NCBI RefSeq assembly: GCF_910589235.1
Contig: NC_060962.1
Coordinates: 8,612,588-8,676,587, forward strand
Length of the DNA stretch: 64,000 nt
Direction: 5' to 3'
Origin: Vespa crabro
Lineage: Eukaryota > Arthropoda > Insecta > Hymenoptera > Vespidae
In this document: positions 44,758 to 57,790 of the stretch, one piece after another
Position numbering within the stretch: position 1 is the first letter of the stretch
Layout: the number at the start of each line of letters is the position of its first letter
Program-made: the position numbers and the translations under genes
The notes under the pieces: model-generated
Told to the model about the DNA's origin: nothing
What the model saw: only the letters and a program-made list of their open reading frames with translations
The model's database searches: none

Positions 44758-45273
44758 CTTTGTCTTTCGCGTGTGAACGAGAAATTATTTATCTGTAAAG
44801 TCTTTGCGTAAATAAATATACGCTACATAACACGCGATACATTCCAGTTGAAAATCTTTTTAACGTATGAGAATCGATCCTCCCGAAGCTTTTAAATCCA
44901 ACATCTTTATTCTTTTTCTTTTTTTTTTCTTGTTTCTTTTTTCTTTTTCTTCCTTTTACAATTCCGTCCTCCCACGTAAGAAAATAATGGCGTAGCGTGT
45001 ATTTACCACTTTGCCCTCGTTTCAAACTCTTTTACAATATATATGTTACGTTCATATTTATTTATTTACGAAAAAAAGGAAAGTTGGGCCGCTGAGTTTT
45101 CGAATATCAAAAAATAACGATCGATAATATATCTAGAACGACGTTCTGGACATTGAAATACGATCGATCGAACGATCGATCGTTTCCGAAATCATCGTTG
45201 TTAAATTCACATTCATGTTTTCTTCTACTTTTATTTTTTTTTTTTTTTTATTTATTTATTCTTTGTTGATTTA
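43401..45273. other. Intergenic DNA downstream of the tachykinin receptor stop codon
   Basis: Contains T-rich runs, a 25-base A run near 43460, GA tracts near 44069 and 44720, and A+T-rich sequence. On the - strand this is where the 3' untranslated region of the receptor gene must begin. No open frame is convincing. Confidence 0.65.
45247..45260 (-). terminator. Candidate poly-A signals (three overlapping AATAAA) just after the receptor stop
   Basis: On the - strand the sequence AATAAATAAATAAA begins 13 bases beyond the TGA and runs into an A run. It gives three overlapping AATAAA hexamers, so a very short 3' UTR is possible. It may equally be a chance result of a TTTA repeat. Transcript 3' ends would decide, and the genomic A run could cause false oligo-dT priming. 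Confidence 0.35.
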
Positions 45274-45401
45274 TCAAATGATGACCGTGTCGTCTTTGGT
45301 AGAACGATTTGCGTAAGTCGATCGAGAATTCATCCTAAAGGTTTGAATGTGACTTTCCCCACCGCTATGACGCCATCGGATCGATGTGGTTTGTAAACGT
45401 C
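45274..45401 (-). CDS. TkR exon 8: C-terminal tail and stop
   Basis: Completes G401 and adds 41 residues, starting RLQTTSIRWRHSGGESHIQ and ending STKDDTVII before TGA. It is serine/threonine-rich, as expected for receptor kinase and arrestin sites. The acceptor after a T run is good and the phase is right. This exon is the least conserved part, so its assignment rests on phase and splice signals more than on family similarity. The last three residues VII resemble a class-type PDZ ligand only weakly. Confidence 0.82.
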
Positions 45402-45442
45402 CTGAAAAAATAACAAATCAAATGAACACGTAATCTCTCCCT

Positions 45443-45479
<37 letters not shown>

Positions 45480-46824
45480 CCTGTTTATTCTTATCTTGAT
45501 CTGAAACTTCCGAATGTGTTATAAATCGTATAAATTCGAAAACTTTCGAAATATATTTTTCTTTGGTCAGCCATGTTTAATGCAAATTTTACAACGAAGT
45601 TTAAATGAAACATCCATGATAAGGAATTGTAATAGTTATTGAAATTTATTATATATGTATAACTTTATTTTCTATAGAAACGTAAAGTTTCTTCTTCAAG
45701 TATTAGAAACGGTAAATAACTTTAACTAGGATAAAGTCGGAAGTTTGATCTTGAAAGATAAACTCCATGGGAGAATAAACTTTTGATTCTGGCTCTTCTT
45801 GCATATTGTTAAAAAAGAAAATCACAAGGTACTGATTGGCCTATTGAACTTATCAATTGAGAAATAATAATCGGGGTAAGAGATAAAGTAATTAAAACAA
45901 AAACAAAAAATATTTCTTTACGCATCCTATGAGATCGATAAGTTCTTCGAAAAGTTTTAATATTAGAATCTCGGATTGTCTCGATTGGAAATGAATTTTT
46001 TATCAAAAGTAAACGTCAACATTTTCGATCACATTGAATATTTTAATTAGATCCTTATAATTAAAATTTTCATTTATTTCTTACACAATATCACGTTAAA
46101 AAGGATACATCATTCTTATTCTTATTTTTATTCTTACTCTTTTACTCCTTTATATTCATATTATTATTATTATTATTATTTATTATTATGATTCTTCCTC
46201 GTTTTATTTCGCAAATAAAAGTTTAATTTTGATTCGAGATAAATCAACGAGCACTTACCACATCGACAACGTTCTTGATCGGAACGATGAAGTTCTATAA
46301 ATTCGCGCATTTGCGGACTGTTCACGTTCGTTCGATCCAACGCGCAACAACACTTGCAGATTATCAATTGAAAATATACTCGGAATCTATAAATGACAAA
46401 GTAATTATATTTTTTTTTTCTTCCGCATGTTATGTTATCTCGCGAAGAAATATTTTTATTTTTTATTTTTCCTTAATTTATGACATTTCAAGAGAAATTC
46501 ATATATATATATATATATTCACCTATTGTTCATCCAATAATATATGATAGGATTCACCATAGAATTAGACATCGCCAGCCAGTAAAAACTGAGATAAACA
46601 TGTTGAACATAACTGGTCTGTATAAAGTGTTGATAATGATAAACGAATATAAAAAATCCTTGATAGGGAAACCAACAAATGGCAAATATCGTGACGATAC
46701 TGATGAACATCTTGACTACCTGGAAAAAAAAGAAAGAAAAAAAGAAAAAGAGAGAGAGAGAGAGAGAGAGATAGATAGATAGATAAATACATATATAGAT
46801 AAATAGATAAAGAGAGAATGACAA

Positions 46825-46863
<39 letters not shown>

Positions 46864-47407
46864 TAATAAAAGAAAGATAATAAAGATAATAATTGAGACG
46901 AATTGACGGATCTGTTATTTCGAGGAGTATTTTTTCTAACAAAGTACGAAAAAAGGAAGAAGAAGAGGAAGAAGAAAAAAAAAAAAGAAAAGAAAGGAAA
47001 GGGAAGATATTAAGAGGATTTGATTCGGATCGGACATTAAATGGGCATCGCTACGATCTCGACTTCGAATGGTCAGCATAATCCTACAAGGATTTAGGAT
47101 TTATCACCGTAGACGGTTATATGTATTATATGTATATATGTGTATACGCAAGTATTTGCAAGATCGATAGCATTCTCATTTCGACTTATCCAATACGATT
47201 ACTATGTTCAACCACAAATGAATTCCGCGGGAGGAATATTCTGAGATATCATTCGATGAATTCTTCGTTACGTTAACGATAACGAGTTCAGCGTGATTCT
47301 CTTTTAAGCCATGAAACGTGCCAGAAAAGATTTCGTTAGTATTTGCGTGATTATCGCTAGGAGGAAACCATTTTCTTTCGTCCCTCTTTTTTCTTTCTTT
47401 CTTTCTT

Positions 47408-47442
<35 letters not shown>

Positions 47443-47911
47443 AGAAGATCCGAGGACTTTATACCTTCCGTTTGGATTTCATCGACTCTTTCTGGTTGTG
47501 CGTGAGCTCGCCAATGAACTTGGAACCCCAGAGTTTCCGACCCATCAGAGTGTAACAAATGGCCATTACCACGATGGGAATTAGATATGTCATACTTAGA
47601 AAAAGTAGATTGTAACTGGAACAAAGAAATAGAAAGGAAAAAACGAACGAGGAAAGAAACGAATTTTTTTTTCTTTTCTTTTATTTTTCCTTTCTTTTTT
47701 TTTTTTTTTATTTTTTTTTTTTTTTCTTTTTCTTTCTTTTTGTCGTTATCTTTCGCACGACATAGACAAAAATTATCAATTTTTTAACTGATCCATTCAT
47801 TTCCTAAGTTTCATTGATCTATACAATTCGTAAATATATATTACATATAATCGAATTATTAGTACGAAGGAATAAACGCAAATTGATTTTAATTCGGTTA
47901 AAGTTTTTTTT

Positions 47912-47944
<33 letters not shown>

Positions 47945-49693
47945 GAATCATGAAAATCATGAAAATCAATTTGTTTATCGTTTATTAGGATAAACTACTT
48001 TAACGAGAACATTTACTTACAAGTATCCCGTCTTACTATTCAAGTATCCTCCATCAGGCCAGGCTAGAAAACAAGAGATTCTTGTTTTACCGTTTAAGTA
48101 TCTGTAATGAACACATATTAAATGTTGATTTTTTTTCGTTCATTGATATCGATTCGTAAATATTTTTACCTTTTCTGTTTGGTCGTGGAATATAATAAAT
48201 TGGGAATGGCCAAGATGGACGATATTGCCCATATTAAAATCAAAGTCAATATGGTTCTCCTTCGTGACATGTGCCGTTTCAAAGGGTGCATGATAGCCAT
48301 ATATCTGAAACAGGATGAATTGATAATTGTCAATGGATTAGAAGATTATATTAAATTCGTTTATTATCAAAGAATATGACAAATGATTTAAAAATGCATA
48401 CATATAATTACACATAAAATATATAAAACGATAAGACGTATATTTGTTTCATTTTCTAGAAATTCCAGATGAAACTAATGCATTTAACAATGTAGAGAGA
48501 GAGAGAGAGAGAGACTTTGAGCAATATAGTTATTTGCAACGACGTATTCGCGACATCTTCAAAGCAGCTCAACAGCTAAAGCTCCTTCCTTTCATACCGA
48601 AAGGATTGGTGTTAGCTTCTTGCGTCTTTGATTCTCACATTTCTCTCTCTCTCTCTCTCTCTCTCTCCCTTCGCTTGAAAGGAGAAAAGCTTGTAAGGAG
48701 CTTCTATTGACGTGCGCGAATAACGGAGAAACGTGATATTATTCGTGATAGCTTAAATCAAAATCCAGATAGAAAATCTCGATATGATCTGGAATATCAA
48801 TGAATTTGAAATTTTTATATTTCCTTTTTCTATTTCTATTTAGAAAATTTTGTTGGAAATACAATAGAAAGAGAAAGAGAAAAAGAGGAAGATAGAAAAA
48901 TATTTTATTTTGTTCAGTTCGAATGATATTTCGTCGTCTAAAGACTGAGAAAAAGAGAGAGGGAGCGAGAGCGAGAGCGAGAGCGAGAGAGAGAGAGAGA
49001 GAGAGAGCAACAGCAAGGAAAAAAAAAGAAAAAAAAAACAAGAAGGAGAGAAAGAAGGAAGAGAAAATAAATGATTAAACGTGAAGTTTACTAGACGTGA
49101 TCCTCGAAAAGAGGCCATCTTGACGTTTTCCTTACGCGTTTTCCTTGCTCTTTCAATTGGAAAATCTGCCGAAGAAGGAGCTTTACTATTCTCGCAAACA
49201 GATGCTTACGAGTTTTGCGTTAATGGAATTTTTTCGTTAATCGAAATGCGTGGGAATCGCATGTCCTCTACACTTCTATCGTCTATCGATTATACGATAT
49301 TTTAAACACTTTCACGGATATTGTCATGGACCGATAACGATAAAATATTTTTGATTACTATGCAAAAGTTCGAAAATTTCATCTACGGAAAATAACAGTG
49401 TGCGTGTGCGCTATTTATCTGTGTATGTGTTTGTGTGTGTGTATGTACGTATGTATGTATAAGAGAAAGAAGGAACATGTTTTCGACCTGAAATTTAAAT
49501 GAAATTCTTTGTCGAATGGCACGAACGTTAGGCACTCTTCAATTTCTTTTCGTAGAAAGATAAATTTTTAGTCATTTCCGTAAAATAATTTAAGCTATTT
49601 TCTTAAATTTCGTGATTGTATTTCAAACCACGATCGTAAGTTTCCCAACTGCTTCTTTGCTCAGAAAAGAAAGAAAAAGAGTGAAAAGAAAAT

Positions 49694-49741
<48 letters not shown>

Positions 49742-51126
49742 TTAAAATGGCATTTCAGTTTTTCCCACCTCTCTAAATTGCAAGGAAGAAAAAACACGGT
49801 GAATTTTCTTTGATCTTCCTGGTAAAAGTTCTTCTCTTGAGATACAATGGTCTCGAAATTTTCTTTAAGATATATCACATCTTCACATGTAAGATATTAT
49901 TATATAGATACGTATGTACGTATTTATATACGATACTATATTCTATAGGCGATTTTTATTATTGATTTGAAATAATCAAAGGAGAGATCGTTGTTTGTCG
50001 AAGACTTTGTAATAAAGATCGTGATATTAAGTTGAAAATTTCCTTCGAACAGGTCATGAAACATATGAATCAGAAAACAATTATATCGAAGTAATGAAGT
50101 TTTCTTTATATCTATGTTTTGCTCTATCAATCATTGCCTCGTTGAAGTTTCATCCGATTCATTCTCCTATGTGAGCATTCCATTCCATGTTATATTTCTC
50201 CCTTTTCATTTTTTTCTCCCTGTATTTTCTGTTTCTTTTTTCCTTTTCTTTTTTCTTTCTTTTGATGTTTTTTCTTTCATTTTTTTTTCTTTTTAATTTT
50301 TTTCCTTTTTTTATTTATTTATTAATTTATTTCTTTTTTAATTCCTCTTATATTTTTCTTTCCCTCGTATCTTTGATAAAAGCAGATAGAAGATGAAAGA
50401 AACGTAAAAGGGATAATGCGTATAGATCGATGCATGTATATAAATATATTTGGATTAATTAATTAATAAATAATTAATTTCCTTCGGAAATAATTGATTT
50501 CGTTTATAATTTAATATCATTCTACGATATATATATATTAATCTAGATGCATAATACGTCTTCTAGAATAACAGTAATTAATTAGTTCTATCAATTTCCA
50601 ATACGTATTGATCATTGTATGCGATTACATATTATCGAATCATCATTATCATCATCTATCATTGGCTCCGTTACATTGCTAATTCAACTTATGTAGAGAT
50701 TAGCATTAGTGGAATTGTTCTCTTTAATTCGTACGAAATTGTGAGATTTAACGAATCGATATTAATGACGTGGAAGAGATATCGAGTTAACGAGTACACC
50801 GATATGAATATTTCTACTTTGTAAGTTTGAGAAAGTAAATCAGACGAAATTGTAAAGCGAATGAGATTCTGCGGTTTTGTTATCATAGTTACTCCCGTTA
50901 TATTTTGTCTCTTCTCAAAGAAGTAATAAACTTGGTGTCCTGAGTTACCACAAAACTAATCTCTCTCTCTTTCTCTCTTTCTCTCCCTCTCTCTCTCTCT
51001 CTCCCTCCCTCCCTCTCTCTTTTTCTCTTTCTGTCATTGACAACCATTCTTCCAACCTCTTGAATTTTACGACGATGGGTTAGAGGAACGTATATAAAAT
51101 TACATACATATATATCTATATATATA

Positions 51127-51187
<61 letters not shown>

Positions 51188-51743
51188 AAGAAATTCAATT
51201 TCTTTCTTACAAAGATGCTTGCTTTTCGTTTTTATTTAATATGTGATCTAATTAACGAGGGGTTATATATAGTTTTAGTCGTGGCCGTGATTTTCCTTTT
51301 CTTCTGTAAATGACTCTCCTTATATATGGATCTATATTGTGTTGATAGATATAATAAATAGAGAGAAAATTAACAATACCACAGATAAAAGAATTTATTG
51401 TCTCATTAATTTCATTTCTCGTGACTGTCTTAATGATACAGATATTTGTAGAAAATATCGTATAGATTAATTTTAAGGATTTGTTTTCATTAACTATCAG
51501 CAATTGTTTGTTCTATTGTAAAAAGGAAAATGAATAATAGAAGATTGTAATGGCATTTGGTGATCGATCAAACGAAATATGAGTATACTTTTTTCATATT
51601 TGAACATTGTCGATTTCACTTGAAAGGAGAAAAGCTAATCATATTCTTACATTTTATCGGTATCATAATAAACGGATTAAAAGAATAAAAGAAAATAAAA
51701 AACTTCGAATCCGTTTTATTTCTCTCGCCTATGAGAGAAAAAA

Positions 51744-51780
<37 letters not shown>

Positions 51781-52004
51781 ATTATTATGCTATGATAAAA
51801 TGATAGGGAAACAAAGCAATTTCAGAGAAAGCATTTCACAATAAAAGCTTTGGCGAGATACTCCAAAAATTTTCTTTGAATGTGCGAGATATACGTATTT
51901 CATTAAAGATAAATAATATTTTCTCATATTATTGAAAAAGTGTATTTCGCGCATACAATATCAACTTACACTAATCATAAACATTAATGAAAGCACGTTC
52001 TTCT

Positions 52005-52072
<68 letters not shown>

Positions 52073-52824
52073 GTACAATGTTTCCATTTATGCTCCAGAT
52101 TTTTTTCATCTCCGTAAATTCATTTAGGAAAGAAAGAGAGAAATAAAAAAAAAAAAGAAAACAGGAAAAGAAAGAAAATAAAAAATTTATTCTACAAATA
52201 GAAAAACATTTAATAGAAATATCTGCAGCTGGCAGAGGGTATAATTCTTAGTCGAGATAGTTTTGAAATTGCTTAGAAAGCAAATTTCAAAATCTTGGGA
52301 AATTCATATATCTAATAAAATTAATTATTGGCAATTTTTAAAGAAATGATCAGAAATCCAATCAGTTCGTTTTTTCTTGCGAAAAATAAAGGGACCATAA
52401 AAGATTACATTTTGATTTGTTAAATTTTATTCTCTCTCTCTTGATTATTTCTATTTGATTTATTTTTGTCGTTCCTTTTAAATTCCTTTTTTTCCCGTTA
52501 TTTTTTACGTCTCATTTCTCCCTTTACGAACGTACATCCTTGAAACGTCCACGACAAACTTCGCTTATTATCTAACGTTCCTTCAAATGCTAATGTATGG
52601 TTGCATAGAGACACATGGCGTCAAGATGCATAAGATTTGAATAGGAAATATAGTGATTGAATGCATCAAAACTTTTGTTTGATTTTTATTTCTCCTTATA
52701 CTGCCTCGATCTTATAAAAACTGATATTATATTTCTCAATGTTTTCGTCTTCTTATTTCTCTCAAAAACAATTTAATAAAAACATTTCTTTTTCCGACAT
52801 AATATTGAGTCATTATAAAATTTC

Positions 52825-52860
<36 letters not shown>

Positions 52861-53558
52861 AAGAAAAAAAAATTATTATACAAATATCTATTATCCCGTA
52901 ATAATTAATATTATGTTCGTTTAAGAACATAAAGAACAATCTTAATGACACGTTTTATAAAAAAAAAAGAGAAAGAGAGAGAGAGAGAGAGAGAGATGGA
53001 CGAAGAAAATATATTTTAATATTTAAATTTATTTTTCATTTTTACAAAATACGGACAAAACAAAATGGGAAAAGCAGACGAGGCAAATAGAGAAAATGAG
53101 AAAAAGATAAAACACGAAGCCGCAAGGCATTTGATTTATGTATACGATAAATGTGCACAAAATGTGTAAAAATAAATATGAACAATTTGCAAAGTATTTA
53201 AAACGATTAAAAAAATTCCCAAGAAAAATTTTCATTCTATTTGTCGAGGCGACGTATATAACGTTCGAAGTCAGATCTTTGAAAGGAGAAGAAAACTTTG
53301 ATTCTCGCAAATACTTTCTCCGAACCAATCTCATTAATTTCTCCTTTTTTTTTAGACGTCGAAGTCGATGAAAATGACGAAGAAAACAAAAAAAAAAAAA
53401 AAAGAAAAAGAGAGAAAGAAAAAAAAGTGGTACGAGGGACATCGATTTATTTTCATCGTAGAAACCAAACTTTTTGAATTACATTGAGTTCTTAATTTTT
53501 AGCTATGTTAAACTTTAATGATACGAGATCGATATTGGTAATTTTTTTTTTGTTTTTT

Positions 53559-53608
<50 letters not shown>

Positions 53609-54081
53609 TAACAGGAGATATATCTTTATTCAGGAATTTGAATTAATTTCGTTGGAATATCGTATGGAACTGAATTTAAGCGATAGCACGTTCCAAACAA
53701 TAAAAGAGAAGAAAGACACTCGAAATATAATCGATCAAATTTCATTCTCTCAGGTCTATTATTTTTTCTCCTTTCTGTTTTTTTTTCCTTTTCTTTAAAA
53801 AAAAAAAAAATAAATAAATAAATAAATAAATAAAAAAAAAAAACAAATAGAAGAAAACTCCTGTACTATAACATTTCTTTTTGACCAGATTCGTAGAGTT
53901 TCTAATTCTTTTTCTTTAGTTTTATTTTCATTTCCTTATTATTTTCTATTACATCCCTTAAATAAGAGAATAATAAAATCAATTTTGCAATGATCAGTTT
54001 TAACAAGTGAGACAAGTAAATTGTTATTGTCAAATGTATTAAATAATAGGATATATGATTTATTTGCTTTTTGATTTCGGT

Positions 54082-54130
<49 letters not shown>

Positions 54131-54486
54131 GTATATATATATGTATATATAAATCTTCTGAAATGTTTGCAGCTTATCTGAAAACGATGAGACAGCAAAG
54201 GTCTTTCTTTGCGTTAATTATCCGACCTTAATTATTGCCGGCAAATATTATTATCATTCTTAGAAAATCTACGATTCTCTCTTGGTTCACGAGGAAACGT
54301 GTGAGAGAAAGAGAAAGAGGAAGAGAAAGAGAGAAAGAGGAGAGGGAGAGAGAGAGAGAGAGAGAGAAAATCTGTATCCATAGCGTTCGTATATTTAAGA
54401 TTTCTATCGGATGAAGTTTTGGTACGAAACCCCTATCTTTAAGGGTACATACTTATACATGATCAAATTCTTATTTAGTTTGATTA

Positions 54487-54556
<70 letters not shown>

Positions 54557-57500
54557 ATTATTTAAAAAAATAGAATTAATTTTCAAAGATTTATTTGATC
54601 ATTATTTTACATAAAATATTATTGGTTTAATTGGATTAATATGTGTACGTACGTGTGGATGAGTGTATGTGTGTATATGTGTGTGTGTGTGTGATAATTT
54701 CTCTTAGTTTCCGATCGAAAATATCAGCTTACATTGAAATTAATTTTTTTTTTAAAGAATTAACGATAATAAAAAATCTAAAGAAAATTAGATTTCAAAA
54801 AGGTGTACTCTTTTTATTATCTTATTACTCTTGCATCTTATATATTACCTGCCAAGGAAAGACAAGCTCAACGATGATAAAGGTAACCAGAGTATATTGC
54901 GAGAGGATTTGTTTTCTTTATCAGTATATGTCAACAAAAAAAATCTCAACTTTCTTTTCTTTTTTTCTTCCTCTTTCTCTCTATCTTTTTCTTATTCTTT
55001 TCTTTTTTTCTTTTTTTTTTTCTTTCCCCACCTGCAATATTCTACTCTATTTTATCTTGGCTCTTAACGCGTACGCTACAATGTCAAACCTTCGTGTATC
55101 CGTAAGTTTCTCTTATCCTTCTTCTTTTCTTTTTCTTTTTTTCTTTTTTTTTTTTTTTTTCAAAAACTTCGAAGAAAATTTAGACGAGTACACTCGCTAC
55201 TGTACAAGAACTTTTTCTATTGAAAAAAGAAAAAAAGAAGAACTACGAAGTTCTATCCGTATCCATTTTTACGTTTCTCGCTTGTTCGTTCGTTCGTTCG
55301 TTCGTTCATTTGTTCGTTCGTTCGTTCGTACTTTCGTAAATTACATCCTTTAAGAAGAAAATTACTGATCTAATCGTTAAGGAAAGAAGTAAAACTTGAT
55401 AATTTTTCTTTGTAAGAAAGTCTGAATAGATGGAATCGTATTTCTGGTAAAAGACGAATCGATTTCGTGAATGACAGGAAACGACAAAGGACGAAAGTAA
55501 AGAAGGAAGAAAGGAAAAGAAAGAAAGAGAGAATGAATGAATGAATGAATGAATGAATGAATGATGGAATGAAAGGAAGGAAAAGACAAAACGGAAAGGA
55601 AGGAAACTTCTGATCGTTGTTTTATTTAAATTTATGTAAGATACGTAGCTGTTTTCGAATCTGGAGAGACTTCTTGCATATTTAAAGAATTTCGAAGGGA
55701 TTCGTCACAAATGTTAAAGTCTTTTTTCTCCCCTTTATCCCCTATCCTCAACCAGCATCCCTTCCCAAAATTTCAAAAATTACGATATGATTATATCGTC
55801 TTCTTTTTTTTTTTCTTTTCTTCTTTTTTTCCAATTCAACGAAATAAACTGAATCGAAGAGTATTATTTTTCTTTTTTTATTTTCTAGACGAATAAGTAC
55901 GATCGATATAAAAGAAAATAAGTTCGGAAGTTGAGTCGACGTCGAATCAAATTCCTTCGTGATTTTGATTGACGCGATGATGAATGAGTTTTTCTTCTTT
56001 TTTTTCTTTCTTGTTTTCCCTTTTTTCTAAATTTCATCCATCCAAAAAATAAAAAAAAAAAAAAAAAAGAAAAATGGCATAAATAAAATAAAAGAAAAAT
56101 TGCATAGACTTTGTCGAAGCAATCATTGAACGGAAATATTTTTGCATTGATACTTTCTCATACATGAACTAAGTTAGAGACGATTTATAAAACTTCATTC
56201 ATACATATTCGAATACGTGTCATAATCTCTACTTGCGTTACACATAACAAATCGATTCTTTCTATCGTTTATATCGAGTATCTTTTCTGTCAATAGATAA
56301 CAATGAAACTTATAAATAAATTGAGAAAGTAAATAAATCATGCATCCAATTTATCTTCGTCTGAATATATTTTTATTTTCTTTTGGAGTTTCGTCTAGGA
56401 TGAAACTTTAGGAAACTTATTTTAAATATCTATCACTTTTAAACGTCATTAATTAAACTTTTATATTTAACTCTTAAAGTGATCTCACAAAGTAAATATT
56501 TTTTACAAGTTACATTGAAAAACTTCTTTATGATAATCACGACGAATGACAAATTATAACATATTATATTTATTAAAATTATATTTTTATTACGTTCGAT
56601 TTAAGTAACACATAATAATTCGATAAAATTTAATCTCTTGAAAATTATTTTAAATCGTATTAATTAACAATGAACTTTGTTTTATATAATGAAGATTCGA
56701 AATTTTTTTTTCTAATTATACACGAGATGCATTCGCTATTAATTTCTAATTAGGTATATCTTCTTAAGGAAATATTTTCTTTAATGATCATCCAATATTA
56801 TTTATCGTTAGATAATTCATATAGTATGAAATATTTATGTAATATATTAAAAAATGTATCGTATATTTGTAGTAATATTTAAATAAAAAATGTACATAAA
56901 GTATAGAGGTGCGAAAAAAAAGGAAAAGAAAAGAAAAGAAGAAAAAAAGTAGGACATACCTGTCGAAGGATATAACCACCAATGTAAAGACACTCGACGC
57001 GACAGTCACATGAGCGACAAAGTTGTTGATAGTACAGTAGATAGCACCAAAGGGCCAGCTAGAGTTAAGGAGGAAAATAAAGTTGAAGGCGCAGTTAAGT
57101 AACGACATCATCAGGTCTGCCAATGAGAGATTCACTAAGAAATAGTTGGTAACAGTACGCATCCGACGATGTGCTGTGAAAAAGAAAAAAGAATATATAT
57201 ATATATATTTATATATGTGTTAATCTTTTTAAAGGGTTTCACTTGTGAAAATAAAAAATAAAAAAAGATCTCTTGAAAGATTAGAAGAATTAATTGCTAA
57301 AGGTCTCGAAGAAGATCATCGTAAATCCAAACTCTATGTACATCCATTAGGTGTAAATTATTTCAATTAGAAAAATTCATTTGATTTAAAACTCGAACAG
57401 AAATAATAAAATAAGAAAATAGATAGATCCGATTATCCGATAAAAATCTATCTTAAAACTTGCCTTCGATTAAATTCGATTTATATTCCAATCTGTAATG

Positions 57501-57741
57501 TTAACGTTGTCGTAATTGCAAAATAATGCTTTCAGTGGAATTACTCGTTGGATTTGTTGAGTATTTTCAAAGTAAATCGAAGTATCTACCAACTTATCTA
57601 TCGACCTATCTACCTATCTACTTTAACATTATCGTTTCAATTTCCTTATGCAAATTATTCAACGCCTAGAAATGATTTGAAGAAATCACAAACAAACATT
57701 TTCAAAGAAACTTTATGTAATAAATGAATATCTATTTTTTT

Positions 57742-57790
<49 letters not shown>

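Larger units (their letters stand above)
48305..56959. other. TkR intron 2
   Basis: An 8.65 kb GT-AG intron, the largest of the gene, inserted in the DRY arginine codon. It holds many microsatellites (TA at 51108-51183 and 52011-52069, TA/TG at 54487-54552, TTCG near 55282, AATG near 55531), long T runs and A+T-rich sequence. The long frame over 54643-55353 on the + strand is low-complexity. No alternative TM2-TM3 exon was seen. Confidence 0.88.

Noticed and set aside
53029..53442. 137-codon hydrophobic frame on the - strand inside TkR intron 2
   Set aside because: Considered as an alternative transmembrane exon, but no GPCR motif is present and hydrophobic residues follow from A+T-rich codons.
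54643..55353. 236-codon open frame on the + strand
   Set aside because: Lies in antisense to TkR intron 2 and is built from T-rich, TG and TTCG repeats (poly-Phe, SFVRSFVRS).
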